From Polyangiaceae bacterium (GTDB taxonomy: Bacteria; Myxococcota_A; Polyangia; Polyangiales; Polyangiaceae): a stretch of DNA of 64,000 nucleotides. Of this stretch, positions 9,143-17,311 are shown one piece after another. A model generated the notes under the pieces. It had not been told where the DNA came from, did no database searches, and worked only from the letters and a program-made list of their open reading frames with translations. The stretch covers positions 1-64,000 of the forward strand of contig JAICTZ010000002.1 of NCBI GenBank assembly GCA_025936115.1. Direction: 5' to 3'. The position numbers and the translations under genes were made by a program. The first letter of the stretch is position 1; every line of letters begins with the position of its first letter.

Positions 9143-9424
9143 TTATGCCAAACGGCCGGCTGCGTAATCGCTCGTGCCCGTGGCGGCGGCTTCCGCCTCG
9201 ACGAACACATCAGATTCGCAAAAGACGATGGTGCAGGAGCAGCGCCCCGTCTCACGCATGCGCGCGCAAAGCTCCGAAAATTCGCGGTCCGAGTCCACAA
9301 CGTCCCCTTCGACCGGTTGCCGCGACTCGTCGTAGCGACAGTTATCGATTGCGACCCAAAGTCCCTTGTAGGCGCTAGAGCGACAGAGCTCTCGCCAGGT
9401 CATCCTGGAGATCATGGAAGCCAT
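9143..9424 (-). CDS. Small conserved hypothetical protein
   Basis: 93 residues. The core WRELCRSSAYKGLWVAIDNCRYD, EGDVVDSDREFSELCARMRETGR and CTIVFCE resembles a small uncharacterised family (SPAYAGRWVALD... LAELC) I associate with myxobacteria. The ATG at 9424 has AGGA six bases upstream. Three Cys in the C-terminal half (CSC, FC) might bind metal. About 230 bp upstream of it (9425-9652) contain no gene or clear signal. Confidence 0.65.
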   Translation of the reverse strand: MASMISRMTWRELCRSSAYKGLWVAIDNCRYDESRQPVEGDVVDSDREFSELCARMRETGRCSCTIVFCESDVFVEAEAAATGTSDYAAGRLA

Positions 9425-9652
9425 GCTTTTCCTTTGCGTCCGTGGCGACTCCCACTTCCGGAGAGCGTTCGGGGAGTCTCTGCCGCGGTCGCCAAGCGTG
9501 ACGAGCACGGGTTTAGCGCTGGTTGGTTGAATTCGTCAAGGGAACGACAAAGAGGGCCGACTGGCCGACCCGTAGCACCTGGCCTCAGCAGCGATAACAC
9601 GCAGCTTTTTGAACGGCACAGTGCGGCTGGAATTAAGTGCTGGGGGAGGCCC

Positions 9653-11407
9653 CTACTTGCACTTTTTGACGATGTTCTTGAGTTTCGCGGAGCTAGCGCC
9701 GATGCCGCTCGCCATCGTTTCGATCGTCCGGGCAGCGTCGCAGTTGCCACCGCTCGAGGCCGCTTGAGCCGCTGCCGGCGCGTTGTTCTTGATGTGCGAC
9801 AAGCACTCCTTCTTTTTCCCGTCGTCGCTGCAGCGCTGGTAGTGCTGGATCGCCACGGCGAGGTTGCCACCCTGAGCCGCTTTCTCGCAGGCGTCACACG
9901 CGTCCGAGGCAGGGGGTGGCGGCTTGGACGTGGCCGTGGCCGTTGCGGTCGTCGCGGTATGGGGGGTCGAGGGGTTGCTCGTCGGTTTTGCGGTCGGGGT
10001 CCCCGCCGTGGCGGCCGTGGGCACCGCCGTTGCCGACGGAGGCGTGGTGGGTGAGGTGGCGAGCGGGGCGAAGGCCGTGTCGGACGCTGCAGGCGGGGGA
10101 GGCGTCGGAATGGTTAGCGTCTGAGCGGCATCCGGGCCCGACTTCGAGCCGCGCATCGCGAGCACGCCCATGGCCGCCAGCAAGGCCGCACCGGCGGCGC
10201 CAAGGCCGATCACGAGCCCCTTACCGCCGCCGCTCTTTTGCGTGACGGGCGGGGGCGGCACGTGGGCGACGACGGCCGGCGCCGTCGCGGGGACGTGCGG
10301 CGCCATCCCGAGGTTCGGCGCCGAGCCCATGGGCGCCGCCACGGTTCGCGCGGGGAAGTTCGGCGCAGGCTGATTGAAGTCGGGGGGCGCCGGCATGGCG
10401 GCCGTGTCCGTGTGCTTCGACGCGGCGCGTGCGTCGGCCGCTACCGTCATGCGCCCGCCGCTCGAGAGCTCGGAGAAGAACTCGCGCGCCGAAGACTGAC
10501 GCTCTTCGCGATCTTTGGAGAGCGCTTTCAAGATCGCGTGCTTCATGTCGGGCGGGATGTCGCGCGACGGAGCGGCGACTTCGAACGGCGTTGGCTGCGC
10601 CGTCATGTGCTGCGTTGCCCACTGCCACGGAGTGTCGGCATGAAACGGCAGCGCGCCGGTGAGCATCTCGTAGGCCATGACACCGAGCGAGTAGACGTCA
10701 CTGCGCGCGTCGAGCGCTTTACCGGTGAATTGCTCGGGACTCATGTAGGGCGGCGTGCCGAGCACCATGCCCTGCTGCGTGAGCTTCTGCTCTTTGTGCG
10801 CGTCGCCCGATTCGCGTCGCGCGGCGATGCCGAAATCGAGCACTTTGACGAAGTCCGTCTCGCCCGCGCGATCGGTGAGCACGATGTTGTCGGGCTTGAG
10901 ATCGCGGTGGATGATGCCTTGCAGGTGCGCTTCGTCGAGCGCGCCGCAGACCTGACGCATGATCTTGTTCACGCGCTCGGGCGAGAGTGGCCCCTGCTCT
11001 GCGATCACGTCGCTCAGCGGCTTGCCGGCGACGAACTCCATCGCGATGTAGAGCGTGCCGTCCGGAGTCGCACCGAAGTCGAAGAACTTGATCGTGTTCG
11101 GGTGCTCGAGCTGCGCGACCGTGCCGCACTCGCGGTGGAAGCGCTGGAGCACGGACGGATCGCTCGAAAGGTGCGCGTGCAACGTCTTGATCGCGACCTT
11201 GCGCACGGTCGAGCCCATCTGCTGCTCGCCGACGTAGACCTTGCCCATGCCGCCTTCGCCGAGCACGCGCGTCACGCGGTAGCGCCCGCCGATGACCTGC
11301 CCGACGAGCGGGTCCGGTCCCTCCGCCGGCGTCGCCAGAATCGCCCCGCACTTCGCGCAAAACCGCGCGCCATCGACGTTCTCGTGTCCGCACGCCTCGC
11401 ACTTCAT
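9653..11407 (-). CDS. Membrane Ser/Thr protein kinase with N-terminal zinc ribbon
   Basis: 584 residues from the ATG at 11407 (an ATG at 11443 would add 12). A zinc ribbon (CxxC at 3-6 and 17-20) precedes a complete Hanks-type kinase domain (about 43-312): GEGGMGKVY loop, VAIK Lys74, HRDLKPDN with Asp159, DFG at 181-183, and MSPEQ in place of APE. A Pro/Ala linker leads to one transmembrane helix (about 386-408), a Thr/Pro/Ala-rich stalk and a Cys-containing C-terminal domain (CDACEKAAQGG... CSDDGKKKECLSHI... CDAARTI) outside the inner membrane. All catalytic residues are present. It probably senses envelope signals; the substrate is unknown. It diverges from the GH43 gene. Confidence 0.92.
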   Translation of the reverse strand: MKCEACGHENVDGARFCAKCGAILATPAEGPDPLVGQVIGGRYRVTRVLGEGGMGKVYVGEQQMGSTVRKVAIKTLHAHLSSDPSVLQRFHRECGTVAQLEHPNTIKFFDFGATPDGTLYIAMEFVAGKPLSDVIAEQGPLSPERVNKIMRQVCGALDEAHLQGIIHRDLKPDNIVLTDRAGETDFVKVLDFGIAARRESGDAHKEQKLTQQGMVLGTPPYMSPEQFTGKALDARSDVYSLGVMAYEMLTGALPFHADTPWQWATQHMTAQPTPFEVAAPSRDIPPDMKHAILKALSKDREERQSSAREFFSELSSGGRMTVAADARAASKHTDTAAMPAPPDFNQPAPNFPARTVAAPMGSAPNLGMAPHVPATAPAVVAHVPPPPVTQKSGGGKGLVIGLGAAGAALLAAMGVLAMRGSKSGPDAAQTLTIPTPPPPAASDTAFAPLATSPTTPPSATAVPTAATAGTPTAKPTSNPSTPHTATTATATATSKPPPPASDACDACEKAAQGGNLAVAIQHYQRCSDDGKKKECLSHIKNNAPAAAQAASSGGNCDAARTIETMASGIGASSAKLKNIVKKCK

Positions 11408-11450
11408 CGAAGTGGCGCAAGCGTTACACGAATCGTCCCTCATTCGCTAG

Positions 11451-11506
11451 CTCGGGACCGCCCTTCATACACACACGCCCCGACACCAAATTTTTCCGGT
11501 CCCGAG
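11451..11506. promoter_or_regulatory. Perfect 10-bp inverted repeat between divergent kinase and GH43 genes
   Basis: CTCGGGACCG at 11451-11460 and its exact complement CGGTCCCGAG at 11497-11506 are separated by 36 bp. They nearly fill the gap between the kinase and GH43 starts, and the right arm includes the GAGG that would serve the GH43 GTG start. The arrangement suits a looped repressor or dimeric regulator acting on divergent promoters; an AT-rich run (AAATTTTT) sits between the arms. Confidence 0.45.
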
Positions 11507-11511
11507 GCCGC

Positions 11512-13149
11512 GTGTTACGCCCGCCAGGCATGCTGCGCGGCACTGTTCTCGCCAAAGCCGGCGCAATCGGGCTCGCGCTCGCGGCGCTCATCGGCGCGAA
11601 GCCGAAGCCGAGCCCGCCGCTCTCCAAAGCGTGGGTGCCCGACAACGGCGACGGCACTTACCGAAATCCGGTGCTCTATGCCGATTACTCGGATCCGGAC
11701 GTGCTGCGCTCGGGCAACGACTTTTACCTCGTCGCGTCGAGCTTCAACGCCACACCGGGCATCCCGGTGCTGCACTCGCGCGACCTCGTGAGCTGGGAGC
11801 TCATCGGTCACGTGCTCGACGCGCAAGAGCCGCGCGCGACGTTCGACCTGCCGCGGCACGGCGGCGGCGTGTGGGCGCCGTCGCTCCGCAAACACGCGGG
11901 GCTATTTTACGTCTACTGGGCCGACGCGGACACCGGCATTTACGTCGCCACTGCGAAGGATCCCGCGGGCCCCTGGTCCAAACCCGAGCTGGTCAAAGCC
12001 GCCAAGGGCTGGATCGATCCGTGTCCGTTCTGGGACGACGACGGCAAGGCGTACCTCGTGAACGCGTTCGCCGCGAGTCGCACCGGCATCAAGAGCACGC
12101 TCGTCCTGAGTCGGCTGAGCGAAGACGGTAAGCGTGTGCTCGACGACGGCGTGCTCGTCTACGACGGCCACCAGAAGCATCCGACGATCGAAGGACCGAA
12201 GCTTTACAAGCACGGCGGCTACTACTTCATCGCGGCTCCGGCCGGCGGCGTGCCCTCGGGCTGGGAAGTCGCGCTGCGCTCGAAGAATCCGTACGGTCCC
12301 TACGAAGACAGGATCGTGCTCGCGCAAGGCACGACGGCGATCAACGGACCGCACCAAGGCGGGTGGGTCGATACCGCCAAGGGCGAGTATTGGTTTTTGC
12401 ATTATCAAGATCGCGGCGTGTACGGCCGCGTCGTGCACCTCGAGCCCATGAAGTGGGTCGACGATTGGCCCGTGATCGGAGACGCGGGCGAGCCGGTCGC
12501 GACGCACAAGAAGCCGGAGATCTCAGGCAAGCCGCTGCTCGCAACGCCCGCCGAGTCGGACGAGTTCGAGGGCGCGAAGCTCGGTCTCGAGTGGCAGTGG
12601 CAAGCCAATGCGCAGCCGGGCTGGGCGCTGCCCGCGCCGAACGAAGGCTTGCTGCGCCTGACTTGCGTCGATCCGCCGCAGGACTTGCGAAATCTGTGGG
12701 ACGCCCCGAACCTGCTGCTGCAGAAGTTTCCGGGCCCCGCCTTCACGGTGACGGCGAAAGTCGAGTTCAACGGCTTGAACGACGGCGAGCGCGCGGGGCT
12801 CGTCGTGTTCGGCAACGATTACGCGACGCTCGCGTTCGAGCGCCGCGGCGCCGAGGTCGTGCTGGCGCAGACGGTATGCAAGGGCGCGAGCACGGGTGCG
12901 GCCGAAAAGGAGAGCGGCGTCGTGCGCGCGCCGCCCAATACGCTGTACCTCCGCGCTCGTGTGCTCGAGGGCGGACGTACGGAATTTACGTTCAGTCGCG
13001 ACAACCTCGCGTTCACGGCGCTCGGAGAGCCGTTCCAGGCGCAGCCGGGGCGCTGGGTCGGCGCGAAAATCGGCCTCTTCGCGCTGCGTGCCCGCGAGCA
13101 AGTGCGCGAAGCCGGCTACGCCGACGTCGATTGGTTTCGGGTCGAATGA
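11512..13149 (+). CDS. Secreted GH43 glycoside hydrolase (beta-xylosidase/arabinofuranosidase-like)
   Basis: 545 residues with a GTG start at 11512 (alternative ATG at 11530). Signal peptide LAKAGAIGLALAALIGA. Five-bladed GH43 domain about 40-340 with the general base Asp in YSDPDV, the pKa-modulating Asp in WIDPCPFWDDDG and the acid Glu in TIEGPK; NGPHQGGW and WFLHYQD are typical of the subfamily-12-like xylosidases. A C-terminal concanavalin-like beta-sandwich (about 350-545, DEFEGAKLGLEWQWQANAQPGW... GRWVGAKIGLFA) is the usual xylosidase accessory domain. Role: trimming xylan or arabinoxylan side chains outside the cytoplasm. Confidence 0.92.
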   Translation: MLRPPGMLRGTVLAKAGAIGLALAALIGAKPKPSPPLSKAWVPDNGDGTYRNPVLYADYSDPDVLRSGNDFYLVASSFNATPGIPVLHSRDLVSWELIGHVLDAQEPRATFDLPRHGGGVWAPSLRKHAGLFYVYWADADTGIYVATAKDPAGPWSKPELVKAAKGWIDPCPFWDDDGKAYLVNAFAASRTGIKSTLVLSRLSEDGKRVLDDGVLVYDGHQKHPTIEGPKLYKHGGYYFIAAPAGGVPSGWEVALRSKNPYGPYEDRIVLAQGTTAINGPHQGGWVDTAKGEYWFLHYQDRGVYGRVVHLEPMKWVDDWPVIGDAGEPVATHKKPEISGKPLLATPAESDEFEGAKLGLEWQWQANAQPGWALPAPNEGLLRLTCVDPPQDLRNLWDAPNLLLQKFPGPAFTVTAKVEFNGLNDGERAGLVVFGNDYATLAFERRGAEVVLAQTVCKGASTGAAEKESGVVRAPPNTLYLRARVLEGGRTEFTFSRDNLAFTALGEPFQAQPGRWVGAKIGLFALRAREQVREAGYADVDWFRVE

Positions 13150-13345
13150 GTGACGGCTAGAGGACGGCTCGGCCCTTCTGTCGCGCCTCCCGTCGCGCCC
13201 GCGCCCAAAGGGCCACCGATCGGCACGCTGCGCGCCCGGGCGTGACAGGGCGAAGCGACATCGTTTTCAAACGGCGGAAACTCTGAATTCTGGCTGAGTC
13301 AGCGAGTTTTTGGGGAGGCAGCGCCGTCCGCGTTAGAGTGCGAGC

Positions 13346-14467
13346 GTGGCCCTAGGCACGTCGAAACTACGCGTAGCGATCCTGTTCGGCGGGCGTTCGG
13401 CCGAGCACGAAATCTCGCTGCTCTCGGCGCGCTTCGTGCTCGAGTCGCTCGATCGCGAGCGCTACGAGCCCGTGCTCGTCGGCATCGACAAAGCGGGACG
13501 CTGGCTTCTACAGGACGGCGCGCGGCTACTCGCTCAGGCGCGCGACCCACGCCACGTCGCGCTCGACGGTTCGACACTGCCCGTGCTCTTGCCGGCGCAC
13601 CCGACGGGAGCGCTCACGACGAGCGGCCCCTCGCCAGGGACGCTGCCGATCGACGTGGTATTTCCCGTGCTGCACGGCCCGCTCGGTGAGGACGGCAGCG
13701 TGCAAGGCTTGCTCGAGCTCGCGGGCGTTCCGTACGTCGGTTCGGGGGTGCTCGGCTCGGCGGTCGGGATGGACAAGGACGTGATGAAGCGCTTGCTCCT
13801 CGCGGCTGGGCTGCCCGTGTTGCCGTATCGCGCCGTCAAGCGCGGGCGGTGGGAACGCGAGCGCGCGGCCGTGCTCGGCGAGCTCGACGCGCTCGCGCTG
13901 CCGCTCTTCGTGAAGCCGGCGAATCTCGGGTCGTCGGTGGGCGTGTCCCGCGTGAAGGAACGCGCCGTGCTCGGCGCCGCCATTGCCGCGGCGTTCGAAT
14001 ACGACGACAAAGTCGTGGTCGAGGCCGGGCTCGAACGCCCGCGCGAAATCGAGTGCGCCGTGCTCGGCGGGGAGCCGCCGCTCGCCTCGATTCCAGGCGA
14101 AATCGTGGTCGAACACGCCGACGGCTTTTATTCTTACGCCGCCAAATACTTGGACGAGCACGGTACGACGACGAAAATTCCCGCCGCGCTCTTGGAGCCT
14201 GACAGCGCCGAAGCGCGCCGGCTCGCGCTCGCGACTTTCGACGCGCTCGAGGCCGAAGGACTCGGCCGCGTGGATCTGTTTTTCGATCGCGACGGGCGCT
14301 TCTGGGTGAACGAAATCAACACGCTGCCCGGCTTCACCTCGATCTCGATGTTTCCGAAACTGATGCAAGCGAGCGGCGTCGACGCGCGCACGCTCGTCAC
14401 GCGCCTCATCGAGGATGCGCTCGAGCGGGGGAAGCGGCGCGCGGCGCGCCGGACGACGGCGGAGTAG
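13346..14467 (+). CDS. ddl: D-alanine-D-alanine ligase
   Basis: 373 residues with a GTG start. ATP-grasp ligase joining two D-Ala for peptidoglycan precursors. Motifs: ILFGGRSAEHEISLLSA at the N-terminus, VLHGPLGEDGSVQGLLELAGVPYVGSG, FVKPANLGSSVGVSRV in the ATP-grasp core, and the C-terminal metal/ATP segment VDLFFDRDGRFWVNEINTLPGFT. Length matches the DdlA class. The gene stands alone, not in a mur cluster. Its last 62 bp overlap the convergent lipoprotein gene, so one 3' end encodes both C-termini. Confidence 0.96.
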   Translation: MALGTSKLRVAILFGGRSAEHEISLLSARFVLESLDRERYEPVLVGIDKAGRWLLQDGARLLAQARDPRHVALDGSTLPVLLPAHPTGALTTSGPSPGTLPIDVVFPVLHGPLGEDGSVQGLLELAGVPYVGSGVLGSAVGMDKDVMKRLLLAAGLPVLPYRAVKRGRWERERAAVLGELDALALPLFVKPANLGSSVGVSRVKERAVLGAAIAAAFEYDDKVVVEAGLERPREIECAVLGGEPPLASIPGEIVVEHADGFYSYAAKYLDEHGTTTKIPAALLEPDSAEARRLALATFDALEAEGLGRVDLFFDRDGRFWVNEINTLPGFTSISMFPKLMQASGVDARTLVTRLIEDALERGKRRAARRTTAE

Positions 14468-15434
14468 CGCTACTTGCAGCCGCAGATGGCGAGGGCTGCG
14501 CCGTAACCGACGGCGACGGACCTTCGGCGTTCGGCCCGGCAGCGGCGCCGGTGGCTGCGGCACCCGCGTCGCCGGACGCGGTGTTCGGAGCCGCCATCGG
14601 CTGCATGGGGCCCAAACCGGCGGGCCCGGGCGGCCACACGAGCTCGGCTTGTGTGCGCAGGGCGCGATCGACGAGCCGGGCCGTTCGCGCGCGACGCGCC
14701 GCGGGCACGAGCACCGTGGTCGTGAACGAACCGCCTTGCATGCCGGGCTTTTCGCCGAGCGGACGCGGCCCTGCCTTCGGTTCGTCGGCGGCCAGCAGCG
14801 GAAAGTCGAAGCGCACGCGATCGACCAGCTCGTGACCGATCCAGAGCTCGACGGCGAAGCGACCCATGCGACGCGCCGTCACGATTGGCTTCGGGTAAAG
14901 CACGGGGCGCACGCCCGCGAGCTCGATCGCGCCGTGGTCGTAGTGAAACGTGTACTCGTATTGTTCCGTTTGCCGGAGCGGCAGCGGATCGGGTGGATCG
15001 CTCGAGAACTGCTTGGGCGCGGGCGGCACGGCTCGCGCGCTCGCTGCTGCGGACGCGCCCGCAGCCGTTTCGGGGAGCTCGGCGGGCACGGGTTCGCCGT
15101 GTCCTTCGGCGACGGGCACCGGCAGGGTGACGTGGGGCGTGTCCTGGTTCGGCGCCAAAATGGGCGGCACCTTCGAGCAAGCGAAAGCAAATAGTACGAC
15201 AGCCCCGATGCGCGTTCCGGGATATGTACGCTTGAAGTCGCGGGCTGTCGTACGGCGGACGCGAAGCGGCCGGGGGGGGAGGCTCGCCGAAGGCGAGGGG
15301 GGCGCTGCCGCGCACCCGCTTGGGGGTAGGACCGCCCACGGCAAAAGCCGTGGCGCCCGCGGCAGCGGGCGAACCCGGATCGAAGATCCGGGTTGCGGTA
15401 CTGGAGCGAGCGGCAGCGCGAAACGCAAAAGCAC
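14406..15434 (-). CDS. Putative lipoprotein; 5' end obscured by a hairpin repeat array
   Basis: The conserved-looking part begins at the signal-like segment IGAVVLFAFACSKVPP (lipobox-like FAC) near 15209 and continues through a Pro/Ala linker, QYEYTFHYDHGAIELAGVRP, KPIVTARRMGRFAVELWIGHELVDRVRF and SFTTTVLVPAARRARTARLVDRAL to an Ala/Ser/Pro tail. No ATG, GTG or TTG lies in frame just before the signal segment; the first in-frame candidates are a TTG at 15344 and a GTG at 15434, both in the hairpin array, whose translation is implausible Arg/Pro/Leu-rich sequence. The true start is unresolved: an unusual codon (ATC at 15209), or damage by repeat insertion. The 3' end overlaps ddl by 62 bp. Confidence 0.55.
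   Translation of the reverse strand: MLLRFALPLAPVPQPGSSIRVRPLPRAPRLLPWAVLPPSGCAAAPPSPSASLPPRPLRVRRTTARDFKRTYPGTRIGAVVLFAFACSKVPPILAPNQDTPHVTLPVPVAEGHGEPVPAELPETAAGASAAASARAVPPAPKQFSSDPPDPLPLRQTEQYEYTFHYDHGAIELAGVRPVLYPKPIVTARRMGRFAVELWIGHELVDRVRFDFPLLAADEPKAGPRPLGEKPGMQGGSFTTTVLVPAARRARTARLVDRALRTQAELVWPPGPAGLGPMQPMAAPNTASGDAGAAATGAAAGPNAEGPSPSVTAQPSPSAAASSATPPSSGAPRAASPARAHPR
15194..15253. repeat. Perfect 12-bp inverted repeat with 36-bp spacer
   Basis: GTACGACAGCCC at 15194-15205 and GGGCTGTCGTAC at 15242-15253 are exact reverse complements. The left arm falls in the signal-peptide codons of the lipoprotein gene, the right arm at the edge of the hairpin array. It could be an operator, the footprint of an inverted duplication, or the border of the repeat element. 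Confidence 0.7.
15283..15394. repeat. Array of short perfect hairpins (possible dispersed repeat element)
   Basis: Consecutive perfect stems with 3-4 nt loops: CTCGCC around GAA (15283-15297), GCGC around TGCC (15302-15313), CCACGGC around AAAA (15336-15353), CGCCCGC around GGCA (15354-15371) and a 10-bp stem AACCCGGATC around GAA (15372-15394). The last three are contiguous or one base apart. A further GCGCG/CGCGC pair lies just beyond, before the pseudouridine synthase stop. Transcribed leftward, the array would fold into a string of stem-loops between the two genes. No U-run follows, so it is not a standard terminator. Confidence 0.75.
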
Positions 15435-15443
15435 GCGCTCTCG

Positions 15444-16409
15444 TTAGCCTCGGGAACGCACGAGCGCAATTTCGAGGGCGTGTGACCAAGCTTCCGGGGC
15501 GCCTCGGCAGTCGCTCCACAGCGCCACGAGCTCGTCGGGCGGCGGCGCTTCGACGCGGAGCCGGTCAGGGCCGAGCTCGAGCTCGACCCAGGCCGCGTGC
15601 AAGAAGACACGTCCGAGCGCGCGCACGCTGCCGTTCGCGAGCACCACACGCTGAGCGCCACCATAGGCGCCGTCGCCGAAGAACGGAACCTTGGCGCGCG
15701 CCGCATGCACGCGCAGCTGGTGCGTGCGGCCCGTCACGGGCGAGAGCGCGAGCAGCGCGGGTTCGAGCTCGACGCGCGCGTGCTCGGGACCCGTGATGAC
15801 GACGCGCCCCGCGCGCGCGACCGCCGCGTAAAGGGTCTCGGCGGGACGCTCGTCATGAGAGCCCTCGCTCGCGCGCGGGCGCCGAGCAAGCGGCGAGTTC
15901 CACGCGCCCTCGGGCGGCTCCGGCGCGCTCGCCGCCACGGCGACGTACCGGCGCAGCAACGCGCCGCGCGCGCGTAACTCCACGGCCAACCGACGCCCCG
16001 CCGCGCTCCGGGCGAACGTGACGACGCCGCTCACTCCCACGTCGAGCCGCGACACTGCGTGAAGCTCGCTGCGCGGCAGCGCGAGCTCGCGCGCCACGAG
16101 CTCGACGAGACTGCCGGCGACCCCGGCGTGGTCCGGCTCCGTCGCGACGCCGGCCGGCTTGCTCACGAAGACGAGCCCCGCGTGCTCGGCGAGCAGCGTG
16201 ACGCCGCCGCTCGGCGTGCGAGCAGCGTGCACCTCCACGACCGTGCCCGGAGTAAGCCGGAGCGCTGCGTCGTCCGCGCGCCGTCCGCCCACGAACACGC
16301 GACCCTCCGCGAGGGCGTGAGCGAGGTTCGGAGCGAGCCGCGCGAGCAGCGCGCCGAGCGCTTCGTCGACGCCGGGCGGCGCGACCCAGCGGAGCCGCGG
16401 GGCGCTCAC
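15444..16409 (-). CDS. RluA-family pseudouridine synthase
   Basis: 321 residues. The N-terminal S4-like RNA-binding region (about 15-65, LAPNLAHALAEGRVFVGGRRAD... LTPGTVVEV) precedes the catalytic domain with HAVSRLDVGVSGVV, whose Asp is the nucleophile, and LSPVTGRTHQLRVHAARAKVPFFGDGAYGG, the second RluA signature. It isomerises specific uridines in 23S rRNA or tRNA; which site cannot be told from sequence. Its ATG overlaps the stop of the upstream small gene by 4 bp. Confidence 0.9.
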   Translation of the reverse strand: MSAPRLRWVAPPGVDEALGALLARLAPNLAHALAEGRVFVGGRRADDAALRLTPGTVVEVHAARTPSGGVTLLAEHAGLVFVSKPAGVATEPDHAGVAGSLVELVARELALPRSELHAVSRLDVGVSGVVTFARSAAGRRLAVELRARGALLRRYVAVAASAPEPPEGAWNSPLARRPRASEGSHDERPAETLYAAVARAGRVVITGPEHARVELEPALLALSPVTGRTHQLRVHAARAKVPFFGDGAYGGAQRVVLANGSVRALGRVFLHAAWVELELGPDRLRVEAPPPDELVALWSDCRGAPEAWSHALEIALVRSRG

Positions 16410-16738
16410 TCGGACGAGGGCTCGGGGATCTTGCCTGTCGTCCGACGTACGAGCTCGACGAGCACTGGATCGTTCGTGAGCTCGCTCCGCAACGTATGGC
16501 GGACGAACGCGAGTTGCTCCGGCGTGAGCTTGTCCGCGAGGTGCTGAGTCGCGGCCGTCACCTTGCCGTCGAGGTAAGCGTCGAGTCCGATTTCGCCGCG
16601 CTCGAGACGGCCGAGGTCGCCACTCGGCTGCGTAGGCGCCGCCGCGCCGACGTCGAATTTGCCGCCCGTTGCGCTCGGCGCCGCGGGCGCTCCCGCGGGG
16701 CCGATTGGCGGCGGTTTGCCGATGCCGTCGATGCCCAT
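16406..16738 (-). CDS. Small hypothetical protein, coupled to the pseudouridine synthase
   Basis: 110 residues: MGIDGIGKPPPIGPAG, a Pro/Ala-rich N-terminus, then a helical C-terminal half (GDLGRLERGEIGLDAYLDGKVTAATQHLADKLTPEQLAFVRHTLRSELTNDPVLVELVRRTTG). The stop overlaps the next gene's start in ATGA, so translation is coupled. No signal peptide. The family is unknown to me; it lies with the following small Ala/Thr-rich gene in one transcript. Confidence 0.7.
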   Translation of the reverse strand: MGIDGIGKPPPIGPAGAPAAPSATGGKFDVGAAAPTQPSGDLGRLERGEIGLDAYLDGKVTAATQHLADKLTPEQLAFVRHTLRSELTNDPVLVELVRRTTGKIPEPSSE

Positions 16739-16754
16739 GGCGTGCTCGCGAAGA

Positions 16755-17240
16755 CTACCTCAAATTGCCGATCGCGTTCTTCATCGTGTCGTGACGGACG
16801 CGGAGCACGTTCGAGTAGGCGCTGTAGGTGCGATTCTCCGCGCTGATCCGCTCCTGCAGGGCAATGTAATAGAGGTTTTGATCGGCGTTTTGGTTGAGCA
16901 TGCCTTCGATGGCGGGGTCGCCGCTCGTAGACGTGCTCGTGCCGGACGCCGCGGAACCCGTGCCGGACGCGGTCGTCGGATAGCCTTCAGGCGTCGTCGG
17001 CATGGGCGTCACGCGCCCGGAGGCGACGAAAGCGTTGGGGCCAGTCGGACGAAACGCGGCCGCGAGGATTGAGCCGCCAGGCAAGCGCTGAACGGCGGCT
17101 TCGGCGCCGCCGATGACGGCGCCCGCGCCGGCATTCATCACGCTCTGAAAGGGCTGCACGGGCTGCGCCGTCGTGCGGAGCGCGGTCGGCGCGGTCGTGA
17201 GTACCGGCGCAGGACCGGTGGGATCGATGCGAGTGGTCAT
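16755..17240 (-). CDS. Small hypothetical protein with conserved helical C-terminus
   Basis: 161 residues. Two in-frame ATG codons lie close together; the one at 17240 (MTTRIDPTG) is seven bases after AAGGAGG and is chosen. The first 115 residues are Thr/Ala/Gly/Pro-rich; the last 50 (GMLNQNADQNLYYIALQERISAEN... SNVLRVRHD...) form a predicted amphipathic helix. The end vaguely recalls the C-termini of type III secretion rod/needle-type proteins, but no other secretion gene is present, so I do not assign that function. 17 bp upstream of the next small gene. Confidence 0.7.
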   Translation of the reverse strand: MTTRIDPTGPAPVLTTAPTALRTTAQPVQPFQSVMNAGAGAVIGGAEAAVQRLPGGSILAAAFRPTGPNAFVASGRVTPMPTTPEGYPTTASGTGSAASGTSTSTSGDPAIEGMLNQNADQNLYYIALQERISAENRTYSAYSNVLRVRHDTMKNAIGNLR

Positions 17241-17311
17241 GAACATACCTCCTTCATGATCCAAGGTCGGCCGCGTCCGGACCCGGTTGCTAACGAATCG
17301 TCACGGCAACC

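Noticed and set aside
9425..9652. Searched for a small gene or RNA in the gap before the kinase gene
   Set aside because: No frame with a believable start and codon bias, and no clear stem-loop; left unannotated.
13150..13345. GGCCCTT/AAGGGCC inverted repeat between GH43 and ddl
   Set aside because: Seven-bp arms 30 bp apart are not striking in sequence of this composition, and no promoter element fits around them.
15283..15394. Rho-independent terminators after the pseudouridine synthase gene
   Set aside because: Several GC-rich stems exist, but none is followed by a T-run in the direction of transcription, and multiple consecutive stems argue for a repeat element.
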